Positions 1 to 13,023 of a stretch of DNA of 64,000 nt are shown in pieces (the stretch's first letter is position 1; the number at the start of each line of letters is the position of its first letter). A program made the translations under genes and the position numbers. The notes below the pieces were generated by a model, which saw only the letters and a list, made by a program, of their open reading frames with translations, was not told the DNA's origin and did no database searches. The DNA comes from Ophiostoma sp. CBS 140.51 (taxonomy: Eukaryota > Ascomycota > Sordariomycetes > Ophiostomatales > Ophiostomataceae): NCBI GenBank assembly GCA_029298735.1, contig JANSLP010000125.1, forward strand, positions 22,068 to 86,067. Reading direction: 5' to 3'.

Positions 1-3000
1 CCCCATCTCCAAATGTAGTCAAATGCTTGTGAGCTTGCTCACGCTCCCATTGATGTCGTCGCCCTAAGGCCCCAACGAGTGTAGTGTAGCGTCTCCGTAC
101 GGTTTCCAAGTCAAGAGCTGTTTGGCTTACACGGATGGACGTTCCCTTTCTGGCTGTTACAGCGAGGGGAACGGGAGGAGCGAGAGCGAACTAACAGCTC
201 AGAAAGAGGAGGCTAGCACCTGCTTTCCCCCTTTTATTTTCTTTTGCATCGTTTGGCTTTCTCCTCCTATTTTACTCTCTCCTTTCAAAATGCACATTAC
301 GAGATGCCAAATGACAGATGCCTTTGTCCCTGCCAAACAGGATTTCTCGGGACTTCTTGACCAGTTGCCTGTTTGAGCATCGACCAGAAAACGACCATAC
401 GAGACTCCATCGTAACTCCATAACTGTTCTCCTCGCTAAATCTTCTCTTCGACTCTTTCAAAAATGCCCTCACATGTTCTTTATCCCATCAACAACCCTC
501 TCTACCCGTCCAACAGAAGATGGAAAAACAGAAGAAGAACAAGAAGAACAATAAAACTAAGAAATTTTACACAATGCTTGACCGCAACTGCCATGTGGGC
601 GCCTCGTTTGCCGTCCGGATCCTGGCCAGGCTTGTTAGGATATTGATTCCACGCATACCCGCACTCTTCCTTGCAAGAAGCCTGTAAGAAACACGACTAA
701 TATAAGTACCCTCTAAAAACCCACGTTGTTGGGTAAAATAGTGTAAACCAAGGATGGAGCGCTGGGAAAGAGCGAATCGCAACTGTCCCCGCTGGCTCTT
801 TCCTGCTTTGGTAAGAAAATACGGGAAATGCCGCCGGCCCCAAAACGGACCCCTCCCTTCTTTTCACAACGGTTGCGTGAGACGGAAGGTGCGACTGAGC
901 ATACCTCACTCTAAAGCTAGTCCAGCTATCACTTCCCCTCTCCTACCGAACGCACCCTCAAACGGTCCTCCAACCGCCCAAACCGAAGTTTGTGCCCTAA
1001 GAAGGCAAAGGGCGCGCCGGCGGCCATTGTTGCTCTGTGATATGTTTTTGTAAGATGCTTGTTAGTCTTCAAGTTGTGCGTTCTCAGAGGCAGGTGGAGA
1101 CGAGAGGGAGGCAAAACAAGGACAGCTCTCGCCGAATACCACTTCAGCCCCGATACAACGTCAAACAGGCATGTATTTGATTTTTTACCTGGCTGGGCTG
1201 ACAGTTTGTTCCTGCAAATCATACAATCCTAGTTGCACTTTAGTTTATCTTTAAGTCAGAGGCGAGTTGAAAATCAATTCTTTTCAATGCTCAAGAAACG
1301 CACTTGTCATGAAGTACCGGTGTGAATTACAAGCCGTTTGTTTCTTCTGTGTCGAGCGTGTTCTCGATGCTTGTCATTCACCATGTCACCACTCTCCACG
1401 CTCTGTGCCCTGCCATTCCTGTGGCCTCCGACCATCCTTCCCTGCCGAACAATTGGCGCTAATGTAGGACACAGACAGTAGGCTAAAATGGATGAAGCAG
1501 GCTTTTTTTCTTTCACCTTTTTTTTTTCATTCTGGGCCCAACTAGTGGCTTTTCGTGCAAGTGACTTTTCGAGCTCGAAATATGAAGTACACAAGTACAT
1601 GGAGTATCACAAGCGCCAGGATAACGCAATTCGACCGAATCCAAAGCAAATTTGTATCAATAAATGATCGGGGAGGAGCTCTAAGATGGCTGCAAGGGTT
1701 ACAGATAGGCCGGATTGATTTGGCCGAAAAGAGAGCCAAATCCATGTCCAACGAACAAAGGGCCAAACGTATCATTTTGCATATTGTGTGACTGCGAGGG
1801 CTGAAAAGTACTTTGCACTTGTATCTCGCAAGACCAGGATGTTGTCGCACGCATCCCCACTCTTGCGGTACCCTTGGCCACGGTAGTGCAGGGAAGGTTC
1901 AAGGGTGTGTCGGGAGGCTAGCAGTGCATAGTGTCGGGGTATGTGGCGGGCACTACGGAGGTCGCCCGACGAAAGGAGGATGAAGAGGAACCAGCGAATT
2001 GGCTCAATGGACAGTCGATGTGAGAAAACTGCCGCAAAATACAAGGTACATGTTATGGAGTTGCTTGACTCCCTGCTTTTGCCTGTTTGCCTTGGATTGC
2101 CGTCGGCGAAGAGGAATGGCGACCGGAAGCGATCTGAAAAGGGGGGCGTTGTTTTTGACGAGGTTGCATCCGATGGCGGTAGCGGACCAGGGAAACCTGA
2201 ACAAGGAGACAAGATAAAAAAGATGATAAAAGAAACGAACCAGAAAACGGTATCTGGTTGAATGGGGATGGGGAAATCACAGGGGGGGAACGAGTGAGAA
2301 AGAAAACCAAAAAGGAAGACCAGAGAGAAGATGCAAGAAAATCGAACTGCTTCGTAAAAGCAATTAGAACAGTTCAAAAAGCAGAGCTATTGTACACAAG
2401 TGCGAAAAGTATCAAATGAGATCAAAGAGCTGGATTAAAGATGCGGTCGACCTAAATCACCACTGCAGAAAGATGGAAAAAAGGAGCGGAGGATGGAGGG
2501 GCAAGGTGACAGGAAGGGGGAGGAACGAAGCCAAAAGGCTTCTATCTGCATTCTAGAAGCAGTCGCTAACGGGTTGGAAATGTATTTAATGTAAATACGG
2601 AGAAACCGTACGCTCGCTTCAAGCGCTTCGCCCCTGGTAGGCTTTTGACTGGTTCGCTGATTCAACTGATTCAACTGGGCTGACGAGACGAAAGAGCCTC
2701 GCAATGAGATGAGGAAAAAACAGTCAAAGAGAAAAAAGAAGGGGCCAATGCACAGCACTGAAGGGCACACGTCTGCCAGCGCTTGGACGGCTAATACCCG
2801 ACGTTTGATTGGAGAAGGCTGCCGTTTTATGTGCAAAGTGAGATGATATATGCCAGACAGAATGAGGTCTAGACGTGTACATTGAAGGGGCCATTGAGAA
2901 CGCCAATTCAGTCAGCCTCGTCACGGGGCTCCAGCGTCAATTTTGTGTTCAACGGGAATGAACGACTCGAAGGAGCGTTCCGAGGGCGTGCTTGTGCTCA

Positions 3001-5270
3001 AAGAGAAGGAAGGGGAAGGGAAGGTGGCAGGGCGGTCAACAAAGAGAAACCGCCACCAATACTTTGTGCGCAGCAATTAAGTCCCCTAAAAAGCTTGACA
3101 GAATTTCCTCCCTCAAGGAAACGGGCACCCAGCAGGGTGGTGGTTCGCGCCTGCCTCCCAAGAAATGATTGAGCTTCCCCACGTGTTTTACCTAGTTTTT
3201 AGTCCAAGATGCTTGTAGGGATGGTTCCCAGGAAAGAACAAGAGGAAATAAAGGGAAAGCGAAGCGATGGCAGGGAAGGAGCAACCATGCCAAGAGAGAA
3301 GGCGCGATCGAACTGAGCAAAAAACACGTGAACTAAAAGATACAAGATGCTGCGAGCAAAACTGAAATTAAGAAAAATAAAAAATGAGCTCTAAAAATTT
3401 GGAAAAGAGTGCCGGATGCCAGCCACCCTGACAGATGTCCCCCGGAAAAGGCGCTGGGGTGGGCAGCATGAGCATGGCGCTGTCGAGTTACATGACAAGG
3501 ACAAACAGACGAGTAGGGTAGAAGATAGGCGGCCGCGACAGGCAATTGACAGGAGGAACCAGACCGAAACCAGCCTGTGCGTTTTTTAGGAGGGACACGC
3601 AAGAGCTCAGAAGGGCCCTGTTGTGCTCCGTCGGCTACGGCGCTGGCGTGGGTTGATAGGGACGAAAGAGAGATCGTCAAGTGACGGCCGAGGCAAAGAC
3701 GCAAAAGACTGGGATGCTGGCTGACAGAAGCACACCCTCGACTTAAAGTGGCGTGAAAGGGCGGCTATTTCTATTTCCCACGAGCATCATCCACGCATTC
3801 CATGGGGCATCAACGATATTTTCCATTTCACTGGGCTGCACTTGATATGTTGCCCGCTCTTTTGTTTCGTTTTTTTCTTCCTGCCAGCGCTTGTTTGTGT
3901 CTTTTCTCAGGTTCTCCAAATGTCCTTCAATCCTGTTTTCTTCGTCGTCTTCGTCTCTCTCCTTCCCAATTCATACTCGACATGCGCGAGATATGTTCAC
4001 GCTGCTCTTTGATCAGTCAGGCCGAGGCAGCTGGTGGCCCTAAAAAGAAGACCAAAGGTGGCTGTGCTAGCTAACCGTTTTGACTTTTTTGATGGCCGAG
4101 TTTATGTTCCTGTTTGGCAGACAAAGCCGGTGTAAGTTACTTTGGCTCGTCTGCGTACTTTCTCGTGTCACGTGGAATTGTCGTTGGTTGACAGGCCGCT
4201 CGACTACTGCCGACGATGTTACTGGTTGTTGCACTCAGAAGACTTAAGCCTTGTCGATTTTGTCGACCTGTCCCTGCTTATCGTTCACCGAAAAAGGCTT
4301 CTCAATTTTTATGTGTTGACGCATTTATTATTTTTTATTTTTATTTTCCAATATCTCAGTAGGCCAATGCTGTAATTCGCTTTTAACTTGTAGCTCTTGT
4401 TTGCCGCCTAGCACTTTGACCGAAACACCGACTCTAAAATCCCAAAGAATCCCCAAGCGCCAGGCCAAAGTTACCCGACGATCTGCACCATCCCAGGCCC
4501 ATTATGTCGTAGGGCCCTGTGTGCCAGGCCAAATACCTGCACTTGGTACATCATGCCGTCTCTTTTTGCACCAAAAATGTCGTTCGGCAGAGGACCGATT
4601 GTGTGGGCTCTGTTTTGCGTCAGTTTGGCCTATCTTTCCAACCAGGCTCAACGTCCCCGTTCTAGCTTCCAACTTGGTGCTTTCCTGTCTTCTTGTCACG
4701 TCGGCGTCCTTCCATCGTTTCTCTCCCCTCTTTCCTCGCCGGCAGAGCTGCCTGGACAAAGGAAGGCTTCCTATTTGCTGGATTCATCGTTCGGCACCGA
4801 TCAATAACTTTTTGGTGCTGATCATCCACTCTTCCACCCTTAGACAAGAAACCTGCCAGCTAGCCAGCCAAGGGGTATCTAGGGTCGTTTTAGAAAAAGA
4901 AAGGAAAAGAAGATGGTGAGCTAGCGTGCGTTTTAGGCTGGTTTTTTTTTTCTTTTTGCCATTTCTCTCTTTTTTCCCATTTTAGAGGTTATTGTCCCCC
5001 TTTTCCTATTTTAACCTCTCCATTCACCTTTAATTTACCTCTTTTCTGCAGGTACTTTGTACTAGTATCACTCCCACCAGACCTGATCACACTCCTGAAT
5101 GCTCCCTCGCCTCCACCAACAAGCCAGTGAGAGACAATGGAGAACAATGGAACCACAGCAGCCTAGACCCGCCTTTTGAACCCCCCTGGGAACGCAAAAA
5201 GGGCTAAATTAGGGAGACAGGGGGAACAATTCTGTATGCTGAAAGTCATATGTATTACGTCTCAAACTCC

Positions 5271-5296
5271 AAAAAAAAAAAAAAAAAAAAAAAAAA
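5271..5296. repeat. A26 homopolymer
   Basis: An uninterrupted run of 26 adenines. It could be a nucleosome-excluding tract, an old poly(A) tail of a retrocopy or a simple microsatellite. No coding remnant or target-site duplication is evident on its 5' side. Confidence 0.95.
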
Positions 5297-7056
5297 GGTC
5301 CTCCCCTTCACGATCAATAAGGGTATCACTGGCATTCGATCTGTGGTTCCTTGGTCTCAGGTCTCATGTTTTTGGTCCCGTTTATCGCTTGTGCTCACGT
5401 TTGGCCCCCAACCAGGATTGGTCGACGGGACTGGACTGGTGCATTATGTGTTGTGCATGCCAGTATGGGAAGTGGGAGTGCCATCGAACCCTTCAAAGTC
5501 CCATCCATCGTGCATCGCTTCTGTGAGACGTTGCTGATCGTGCATGTTTATTTGCCCTCTTTTCTTTTTCTTTCTGTGATCCTTTTTATGTCAATCTTTT
5601 GTCGTTTCTGTATTTTTCCAATTACGTTTGTCCCTTTCGCTTCACTTCAGCTTGTATCTTTGACAAGTTACTCCACACCCAGCCCGGCAGCCTCTGGCGA
5701 CTCTTGTGATCGGTTGTACAGATGTACATGCACATATCTGGTGTAATTTTATTTTGACCTTCAAGCATGTTTCTTGACCGCTACTATCACAACCTTTGTT
5801 TGTCCATATTGCCCCATGAGTTGTTCGAGTGCTTTTCTCGTGTTCGAGTGCTCACATTCTGTTTTTGTCATTGTTTCCATTTTTTCGTGTATTTTTTTTT
5901 TAATATAATTCTTGTCATTTTTAATTTTTAATTTTAAAATAAACAATAATTCTCATATTATCACTATTTCTATATCCTCTTCTTGACATCACTTGCCATA
6001 CTTTGATCTGGAACCTAATTTTGGCCTTTTGGACCCTTCTCGACCTCGACTAGGACTTTCCTCTTCTGTTATGAAAGTAGTTTAGCCACAGCGTCATTTT
6101 GACCTCAGGTTGTCTTCCCTTCTGCCCTGAGTTTTGAGATGGATGCCTTCCTGTTCGTCAGTCCTGTCCTTCGACCCATTCTCCATGGACCCGTTTTCTT
6201 CTTCCTTCTTCTTCCATCATGTAACACTCGATCACCAACGTCTGCCCGATCGTAGCCGCAAGCCTCTGAGCCTCCACGAAAGCCACTCTATCTATTACAA
6301 TCACACCCCTCCCCGGAGCACAGGTACAGAAACGTCGTAGCATGCCCCCTTCTTTTCTGATCCTTTGTATTTTGTTTCGTACATGCTAATCCAACTCCCG
6401 GATCCATCGCCTTGGGTCTGTGGTCATCCGAAGCTTTATTGTCTTGGCCCAGACCAGGCCTGGCCTGGTTTTGGCTGCTGTTGGCCTTGGCCCTGGCCCT
6501 GTTGCCCCAGATCATTGTGTCTGTGCCTTTCATCTGTATTGAAGGCTTTCTTTAGGTTGCCCCTAGCTGTCCCAAACTGTCACAAAACGTCCTAAGCACT
6601 TGTGTAGTGGCCGGGCCTGGCCCCAAGCCACAATCCTACAGTATTGCCTAGTCTGGTATTATCCAGGACGACAACAGACCATTTACGCCAATTTGCGACG
6701 TAGTTGCTCTGGATTTTGATATTTGCTCCGTGTCTTTCTGTTCTGCCAAGACTTGTCTATTTGAGTTGTGCAGATATATATGTACGCATATATCTTACTC
6801 TGCTCAAAGTACATACGTTACGAATGTCGCCCTCGGGCCTGGGCTGTTTAAGACTAATCGCCATAGATCGGCCAGCTTCGCAGAATGAAGCAAGCACATG
6901 CGACCGGTTTGGGACTGACAGACACACCATCTCTCACTCTGTTGGCCGGTCGTGTGAGCCCTATTAGGCACATGGAAAAACACCATGGGAAAACGTGGGA
7001 CATTGACATTGGGACAATTAGGAGAGGCGAGACCGTCAGAAATGCTAACAGCCAGA

Positions 7057-7084
7057 GGCAAATAGCAAATGGCAAATAGCAAAT
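7057..7084. repeat. Tandem 14-bp duplication
   Basis: The 14-base unit GGCAAATAGCAAAT occurs twice in perfect tandem, followed by a decayed partial copy up to about 7093. It looks like a small minisatellite in non-coding DNA. Confidence 0.9.
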
Positions 7085-9552
7085 CACAAATAGATGGCTC
7101 GAAAAATAGGACAAGACCAAAATACAGAGTATGGAGTACAAACTATCTCTTTGCTTGTAACAAACCACAGAAATATGGAGCACCAAGTAGGTAGTGCAAA
7201 CTGCGCCGCACTAGCGAATCAGCATAGGGGAATGACAGCAACCGGGACAAGCAAAAGAAGAAAAAAAGAAACATGCGCGCGCATCCGCCCTCTTGGACGT
7301 TCGCAAGGGCCCGCTCTATCTCGATCTGGCTGCGATCTGGCCCGTTTGGGCAGCTCAAATTAAGAAGAGCCCCTTATCAGGAAACCCAAGAAACTCAAGA
7401 AATCAAGAAAAGGGCCCAAAGGGGAAAAAAGGAAAACAAGACCATGGGGAGTGTCGGAAACTTTTGCAATGGTGGGCTTGGCAAAGAAACTCAGCCCGGT
7501 TTGTATTTTACTTTCTTTCTCGTCTTTTCTCTTTGAGCTCCTCCGCCCATATCACCGCTTGTTGTTGGTTTTGCCTTTTTGCCTTTTCTTTACAGGTATA
7601 CTTTTATCACCTGCAGGGGTAGCGTTGTCGTCGACGTGCCACCGTGCCACCGCGCGTGGCTTTCTTTTCGGGGTCGTGTCGTTGAGCCGTTGGGGGTCTG
7701 GTTCGACGGTCGAGAGTCGAATCCTCCTCCTGGTACGAAGTATGTGCAGACGTGTGAATGTGTCGACGTGTGTGTTGGAATTGGGGCTACTAGCCGTTGC
7801 CACCTGGTCCTCGTGGCCTGGCCAGGCCGGACCAGGTCAGAGCTTTTCTGTTAGATGAGATCTGTTGCCTTTTTTCGACACAATATTAAGATACAATTAC
7901 TACTATGATATATTGCTACATATAAAGTACACACATTCGAGATAGGCTTGTATGTCACCCTCCAGATCAACTTCTCACCCGAATGCCAAGACTCAGGCTG
8001 GGCCACACCTCCCGCCGTGTCGGTTTGGGGAAGATGTGCTCTTTTTTGGGAGTTTTGACTGTTTGATTTTCCCCTAGTGCCGGTTTTCACTATGCAACTA
8101 ACAGCGTAAGTTTTTTGTATTTTCTTTAGTGTTCTTCTGGTGGACTCTGGCCGCAAAGCCGTTACTCAGAGAATGGCACGCCCTTCTCTCCCACTCCGTA
8201 TTCTTTTCTGGTAACGCTCTCCGTACGAGTACAAGTATTGCAGATTTGTTGGCCGTGTCTGTTCACATTTGGCGCCTGTTAGCTTCTCCTCTTCTTGAAT
8301 TAATTATTTTATTTTATTTTAATTCTTTCAATGGGGGTTCTCTGGCTCGAACTACCTCGTTACCCACCCGAGCCACCCCTCCTCCAACTTTGATTCTGTC
8401 AGCTCGACTGACCGTGCTACGACGTGCGACTAGACTAACCAGGAGCCAGCTAACTAACCACCCGCAAGGATCCTTGCCATTCGTCATTTCTCTTATCCTG
8501 GTCGCTTTTATTACGTTGTATTGTGTTATTGATAAACGGCCGGCCCATTGCTGGATCTCTGGCCCGGTATTGGCACCATTGGTCTTGAACGTTTCTCTGG
8601 GGACCGCGTCTCGTTGGTCTTCTTTTCTAGCGTCGTTTTCCGTTCTTCGTTCCTGTTTCTTTTCCTGGCGGCTTCCTGTTTTAGCATTTGGCTTGACTTT
8701 GGGCAAGCTTGCGTCGTTTTCCCTTCTTTTTTTTTCTTCCTTTTCTTTGGTCGGCCCCTTCTCTTTGGTTCCTCTTGATATTTCCCCCATTTCTGGCTCA
8801 TAACGACGCCTCGACGCCAAATCGACACCACAACTTCACGTACCCCGACGTCTTTTGCACACACTGCACACTACACACTTCTCTTTCCCTAACCACGCGG
8901 CGTGCCCCATCTTCCCGTAGCTTCGTGCACCCAGAAGCTCGACCCCCCTTTATGAAGTTAGTGGTAGTTGTCGGAGCGTCGTTGGTTCGCGGATGTGGTT
9001 CACAAGCTACTTTCAGTTCTACTGAGGTCTCTGATCGGCTTGGCTGTCTGTTGGTAGTTTCTCGATTTTGCTTTCTTTTTTCTGTCGCTCTTTGGGCCTG
9101 GATATGCAAAGGTTCTTGACCCAGACACAGACACAGTCCTGGTCGGGCGGGCTCACATGCACGTGTAGAGGACGTGCAGGAAAAGAAAGAAGGGTGCAGA
9201 TGCAAAAGCAGGTGCAGAAGCAGAAACAAACGTAACCCTACCAAGCCAAGTTGAAGGCCTATTTGCGACGGCTCGCGCATTGTTTCTTACCAACAGCGTT
9301 ACTCCTGATCCCCTGCCTGTTTCTCAGCTTCCCAGCCCATTCCACACCGACCCCGTTTGCATTCCTATTCCCCCATTGCTCTTTTCCATCTTACCTGCTC
9401 ACGTTGCCCATCCCACACGAGTGATCCCACATCTGTTCAGTGGTCTGTCCCAACCCAACACCCCCTCGGTCTTGTCCCATCATCGTCGCCCTGTCTTTGT
9501 CGTTGCATGGTGCATCTGCCGCCTGGCCCCGGCCCAACATAATTAACAGAGC

Positions 9553-9580
9553 TTGTGCGTTGTGCGTTGTGCGTTGTGCG
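9553..9580. repeat. Heptamer tandem repeat (TTGTGCG)4
   Basis: Four consecutive copies of TTGTGCG in otherwise non-repetitive DNA of the gene desert. It is probably a slippage-prone microsatellite. Confidence 0.9.
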
Positions 9581-11448
9581 TGTACATATCTCAGTACACA
9601 ATGATCCATGTGTCCTCGTGTTGTAATCCAGCCGAGCTGTAGCTGTCTTCATTTGGGGCTTCTGACTTTGGAACTTTCGCCGTTTTAGCTCTCGTGTGTG
9701 GCTCGTTCCTTTTTGCGGCCTGGCCTTGCGGTATTTCCACGGCTGCATGCGTTGGTGCGGTATGGTCCAAAATTACGTCGTACTCGAAAGGTGTGAGCAA
9801 AACATGTCAACCAGCACAACTGCCACCAGCTCGATACTTCGTACATATACATTCTTTATCTGTGTCCACCTACGACATCCTTCATACGTCTGTGTCCGTC
9901 GGTGCGTCTGTGGGCGTCGATTTCCCAGGCGGATGGGTTCTTTAGATCGATTCATTTCTTATTCCGTCCCCATATTTTTTGCTCTTCTTGAGACGCCCTT
10001 CTCTATCTCCCCTTCTTTCTTCTTCTCTTCTCTTTCCTTCGAGGCATGTTTCAACGGCTTACAACCTGTCTCATTGCACTATTTTGTCCTTGTTTTATTT
10101 TTTTTATTTGATTGCCGGGAGCACGCATCGGCTTGTTTCTTTGGTACACGCCCCCTCCCCACCTTTTCCCTCCCCTCTTTCTTTTCGCACTCCTCTCCTC
10201 CACTTTTGTTTTGCCTTCTTTTCCCGCACACTCATCTAGTCGCGCATCAGTTCGCACAACCAGTCGCTTTTCTCTTCGCTCACATCACTGATCGAGAAAA
10301 ATAAGAGCTTCCACAAGAGCTCCATATCCGTTCTGCTCCATCTCCTTTAATCCTCTAAACAAACTCCTCCTCAGTCACCATTGTCCACTGCTTGTCCACC
10401 TTGGACTTTGCTTGCACGCCCAGAGCCCACTCTTTCCCAAGCTCTCCTTGAGCTTCCCTGCTTTTTTTTCTTTGCTTCTTTTAATTCTGGTTCGCAACAA
10501 CTCTCCACTCTCCAACCTCCACCTCCTTTTCTCTGGAGCTCTTTGGGCCTTCTTTTGCCAGCAATAAGCGCCCAGTGCCCGGTGTGAGGGAGAGACAGAG
10601 AGGGGCATGCGCGCCTGTCCGGTTTCCGTTTTGTTCCATATACTGCTGTGCAAGTCGTTGTCGTGAAGAAGTGGGTTCTGTACGAGTACACAGATGTCAC
10701 TGTCAGTCAGAAAAGCTGTCACGGACATCTATCATCCATCGCCTACCGCTTGTCATCGGCCGACCATCGTCCGCCCATTGGTGATGCCTCTGCTAGCAGC
10801 GGCCTGCCATCGCCCATCGCCGCCGCCACAGCCGTCTCTGACCCTTCTGCCGTCCTGGCCGACGACTCCGCGGATAGACGCGCAACGCCCAAAGCGCGGG
10901 GTTGACCGGACACGCAATATGCACATGGCGGCACAGGGGGATCAATAACAATTTAACGACAAAAAAGAGACCAAAAAAACGTGTGGGCGACAAGCCACCC
11001 ATACGCTACCAGGGGCCACCAAACCCGGAGAAGACAGGAGACAGTTGCTTTGAATGAGGCACGCGGCAGAGGCAAAAAAGAAACGAGTCGTGCCAGTCGT
11101 GGTCAAAGAGAGCCAAAGCTACTGAACACAAGTCGGTACAAGTCCCAAGTCCCAAGGGAAGAAAAGGGAGCTAGTCACGACTTGCGCGCGGCGGAGCATC
11201 CAGTTTAATAGCTAAGGAAGGCAAGAACAACTGCCACCTGGTAGGGGCACCTGCATGCAAAGACACGAAAGACACCAAACTGCCAGAGAGGGCAGGTGCG
11301 AAGAATAGCAACAACAACAAACGCACACATAAAGCACAGGAAAGCAAAGGATACGCAAGGCAGGCACGGCCGGCCTAATCGACAGGACCAACCCCGCTGC
11401 TAAATTCATAAAAAAAGAAAAGAAAAGAAAAAAGAAGGCGAACAAAAG

Positions 11449-11533
11449 GGCCAAAAGAAAATACAGACCAACAATAAGGCACCAGAGGCGAAACGGGCCA
11501 AAACGGCCAAAAAAGAAGTCAATAGGGCCAAAA
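11449..11533. promoter_or_regulatory. Cluster of GGCCAAAA motifs
   Basis: Exact GGCCAAAA occurs at 11449, 11496, 11505 and 11526, four copies in 85 bases. Several near matches of the form CCAAAG or CCCAAAA continue to about 11580. Another exact copy lies at 12594, in the leader of the downstream gene. Such clustering suggests a binding-site array or a decayed satellite; no specific factor can be named. Confidence 0.4.
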
Positions 11534-11769
11534 GTCCAAAGAGACCAAAGTTTAAAAGCCCAAAAAACCAAAAGACCAACCCAGAAGACTGGAGCGTCAA
11601 AACGGCGTACAGCTGCACGTCTGCGAGTATATCATCTCTGTAATTCAGGACCCCACACACCCTGACGACACTTGCAAAACTTGTCGAATCTCCACTGGCA
11701 GCTACTGAGTGCTCATGTGCTTCTCCTCTGACTGTTCTCATATATAGCCCATTCAAACCTTGCCCGATC

Positions 11770-13023
11770 TTAGAGTTGCTCTTGCCTTGGGCCATCTCTC
11801 CAGGCCCTAGTCCGTTGTCCCTTCGCTCCTTCCCCCAGGACCTCGTTAACTCTTTCTCGAACACCGTTCGCTCTTTCCTTGTCAGAGCCGACTGTGGTTG
11901 TTTTGTTGCATTTTCTCTATTTTTCTCTATTTTCACGTTTCATTGGCAGAGTTGTTGGTCGCTCTTGCCTCTTTGCGACATCTCTCTGGTCGCTCCTTCC
12001 CCAAAAACCCAACAATCCTATTTTGCCTTCTTTTGTTGTAGCCTTTCGGTCGGTTTTTGGGGCTGTTACGCGACTGGGCGGCACCTTCCTCTTGTTTGTG
12101 TTTTTCCCTCTTTCCTTCCTGCTCACATTCTTTGCCCTCCCTATTGTCGTTCGCTCTTGCCTTATTCTCTCGTCTACATTATTCTCTTCTCATCCCCTTC
12201 GCCCCCTTTCTAATTCTACTCTCGGTTTTCTACTCTCTATTTTCTGTCCTCTATTCTCTATTTCTATTTCTATTTCTCGCCCGCCCACTCCTTCTCCTCC
12301 CCCCATCCTCCTCGACTTTCACAACTTTGGATTTTCCTCGTCGACAACCTGCCAAGGGGGCCCTCTCCTGCGTCTTTTTCTACTCCCCACGTTGTCGTTT
12401 TGCCATATCCAACCCCCCGTCCCGCAGAACTAAGCCAGACTACAGTCGACTTTTTCTGCTTTTTCTGCTTCCTGAGGTCGCCTTTCTCTTATTTTCTGAC
12501 TCTTATTCTCTTATTCCCTTGTTTTCCTCGCCCTCGACACAGACTTTCTCGTCCCTCCTTCCCCGCGCCAGAAAAAACCAAAAAAGCCAAAAAGGCCAAA
12601 AACATCACTCGGAAACGCAACGGACGACACACATCTCCCGCTCCTTAGCTCTTTTAACTGCCAGCTTCGTCACTCTTTTATCAACGTTGGGGCCATCTTT
12701 CGTGTTTTTTTTTTTTGGATTTCGAATTTCTGACTTGGGTGTGTGTGCTTTTCCCCGTCCCCTTCTTGTTCCCGCCAGCCTTCAGCCTTGGCTGTTGTTT
12801 ATTTTCTATCTTGTTCGATTTATTCGAGTTTATGTTTCTCTCTCTCTCTCTTTTGTTCTTCTTCTCTTTTCTTACTCTTTTCTTTTGGTGTCGTGTTTCG
12901 TAGTGACTCGAGCCGCTTTCCTCGAGCTCCCCAACTTTTCAAGTCTTCTCTTGAAAGAGGGAAACAAGGATCTTCGGGCCTCGTCTCGAGCCGCGCGCGT
13001 TCCGCGTGTGAGAGGAGAGAGTC
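11770..13023 (+). promoter_or_regulatory. Pyrimidine-rich leader/promoter of the Clr5-ankyrin gene
   Basis: About 1.25 kb of strongly CT-rich + strand with many TTCT, CTCT and TTTTC runs leads directly into the start codon at 13024. CT-rich stretches around the transcription start and in 5' leaders are common in filamentous ascomycetes. The bias also explains the long but meaningless open frames here, since stop codons are rare in such DNA. Confidence 0.55.

Larger units (their letters stand above)
1..13023. other. 13-kb intergenic region without a convincing gene
   Basis: No reading frame here looks like a protein. The longer ones, such as 172 codons at 4401, 224 at 8129 and 202 at 9696, are low-complexity translations of pyrimidine-rich DNA rich in Ser, Phe, Leu and Pro. 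They show no domain, codon bias or splice-linked continuation. CT-rich stretches on the + strand recur near 3.8-4.0, 5.5-6.3, 8.1-9.1, 9.3-10.3 and 11.8-13.0 kb. They resemble fungal promoters and leaders more than exons. The region may be regulatory DNA for the gene at 13.0 kb, or may hold non-coding transcripts; RNA cannot be seen from sequence alone. Confidence 0.6.

Noticed and set aside
1772..2377. 201-codon minus-strand frame
   Set aside because: Low-complexity Phe/Ser/Pro product; no conserved feature and no sensible gene structure around it.
7690..7735. Sequence with GGTTCGACGG and GTCGAATCC resembling tRNA or an inverted repeat
   Set aside because: No cloverleaf or A-box; the pairing is short and imperfect.
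8129..10304. Frames of 202-224 codons in the gene desert
   Set aside because: They are hydrophobic, Ser/Phe/Leu-rich translations of pyrimidine-rich DNA without domains or splice-linked exons.
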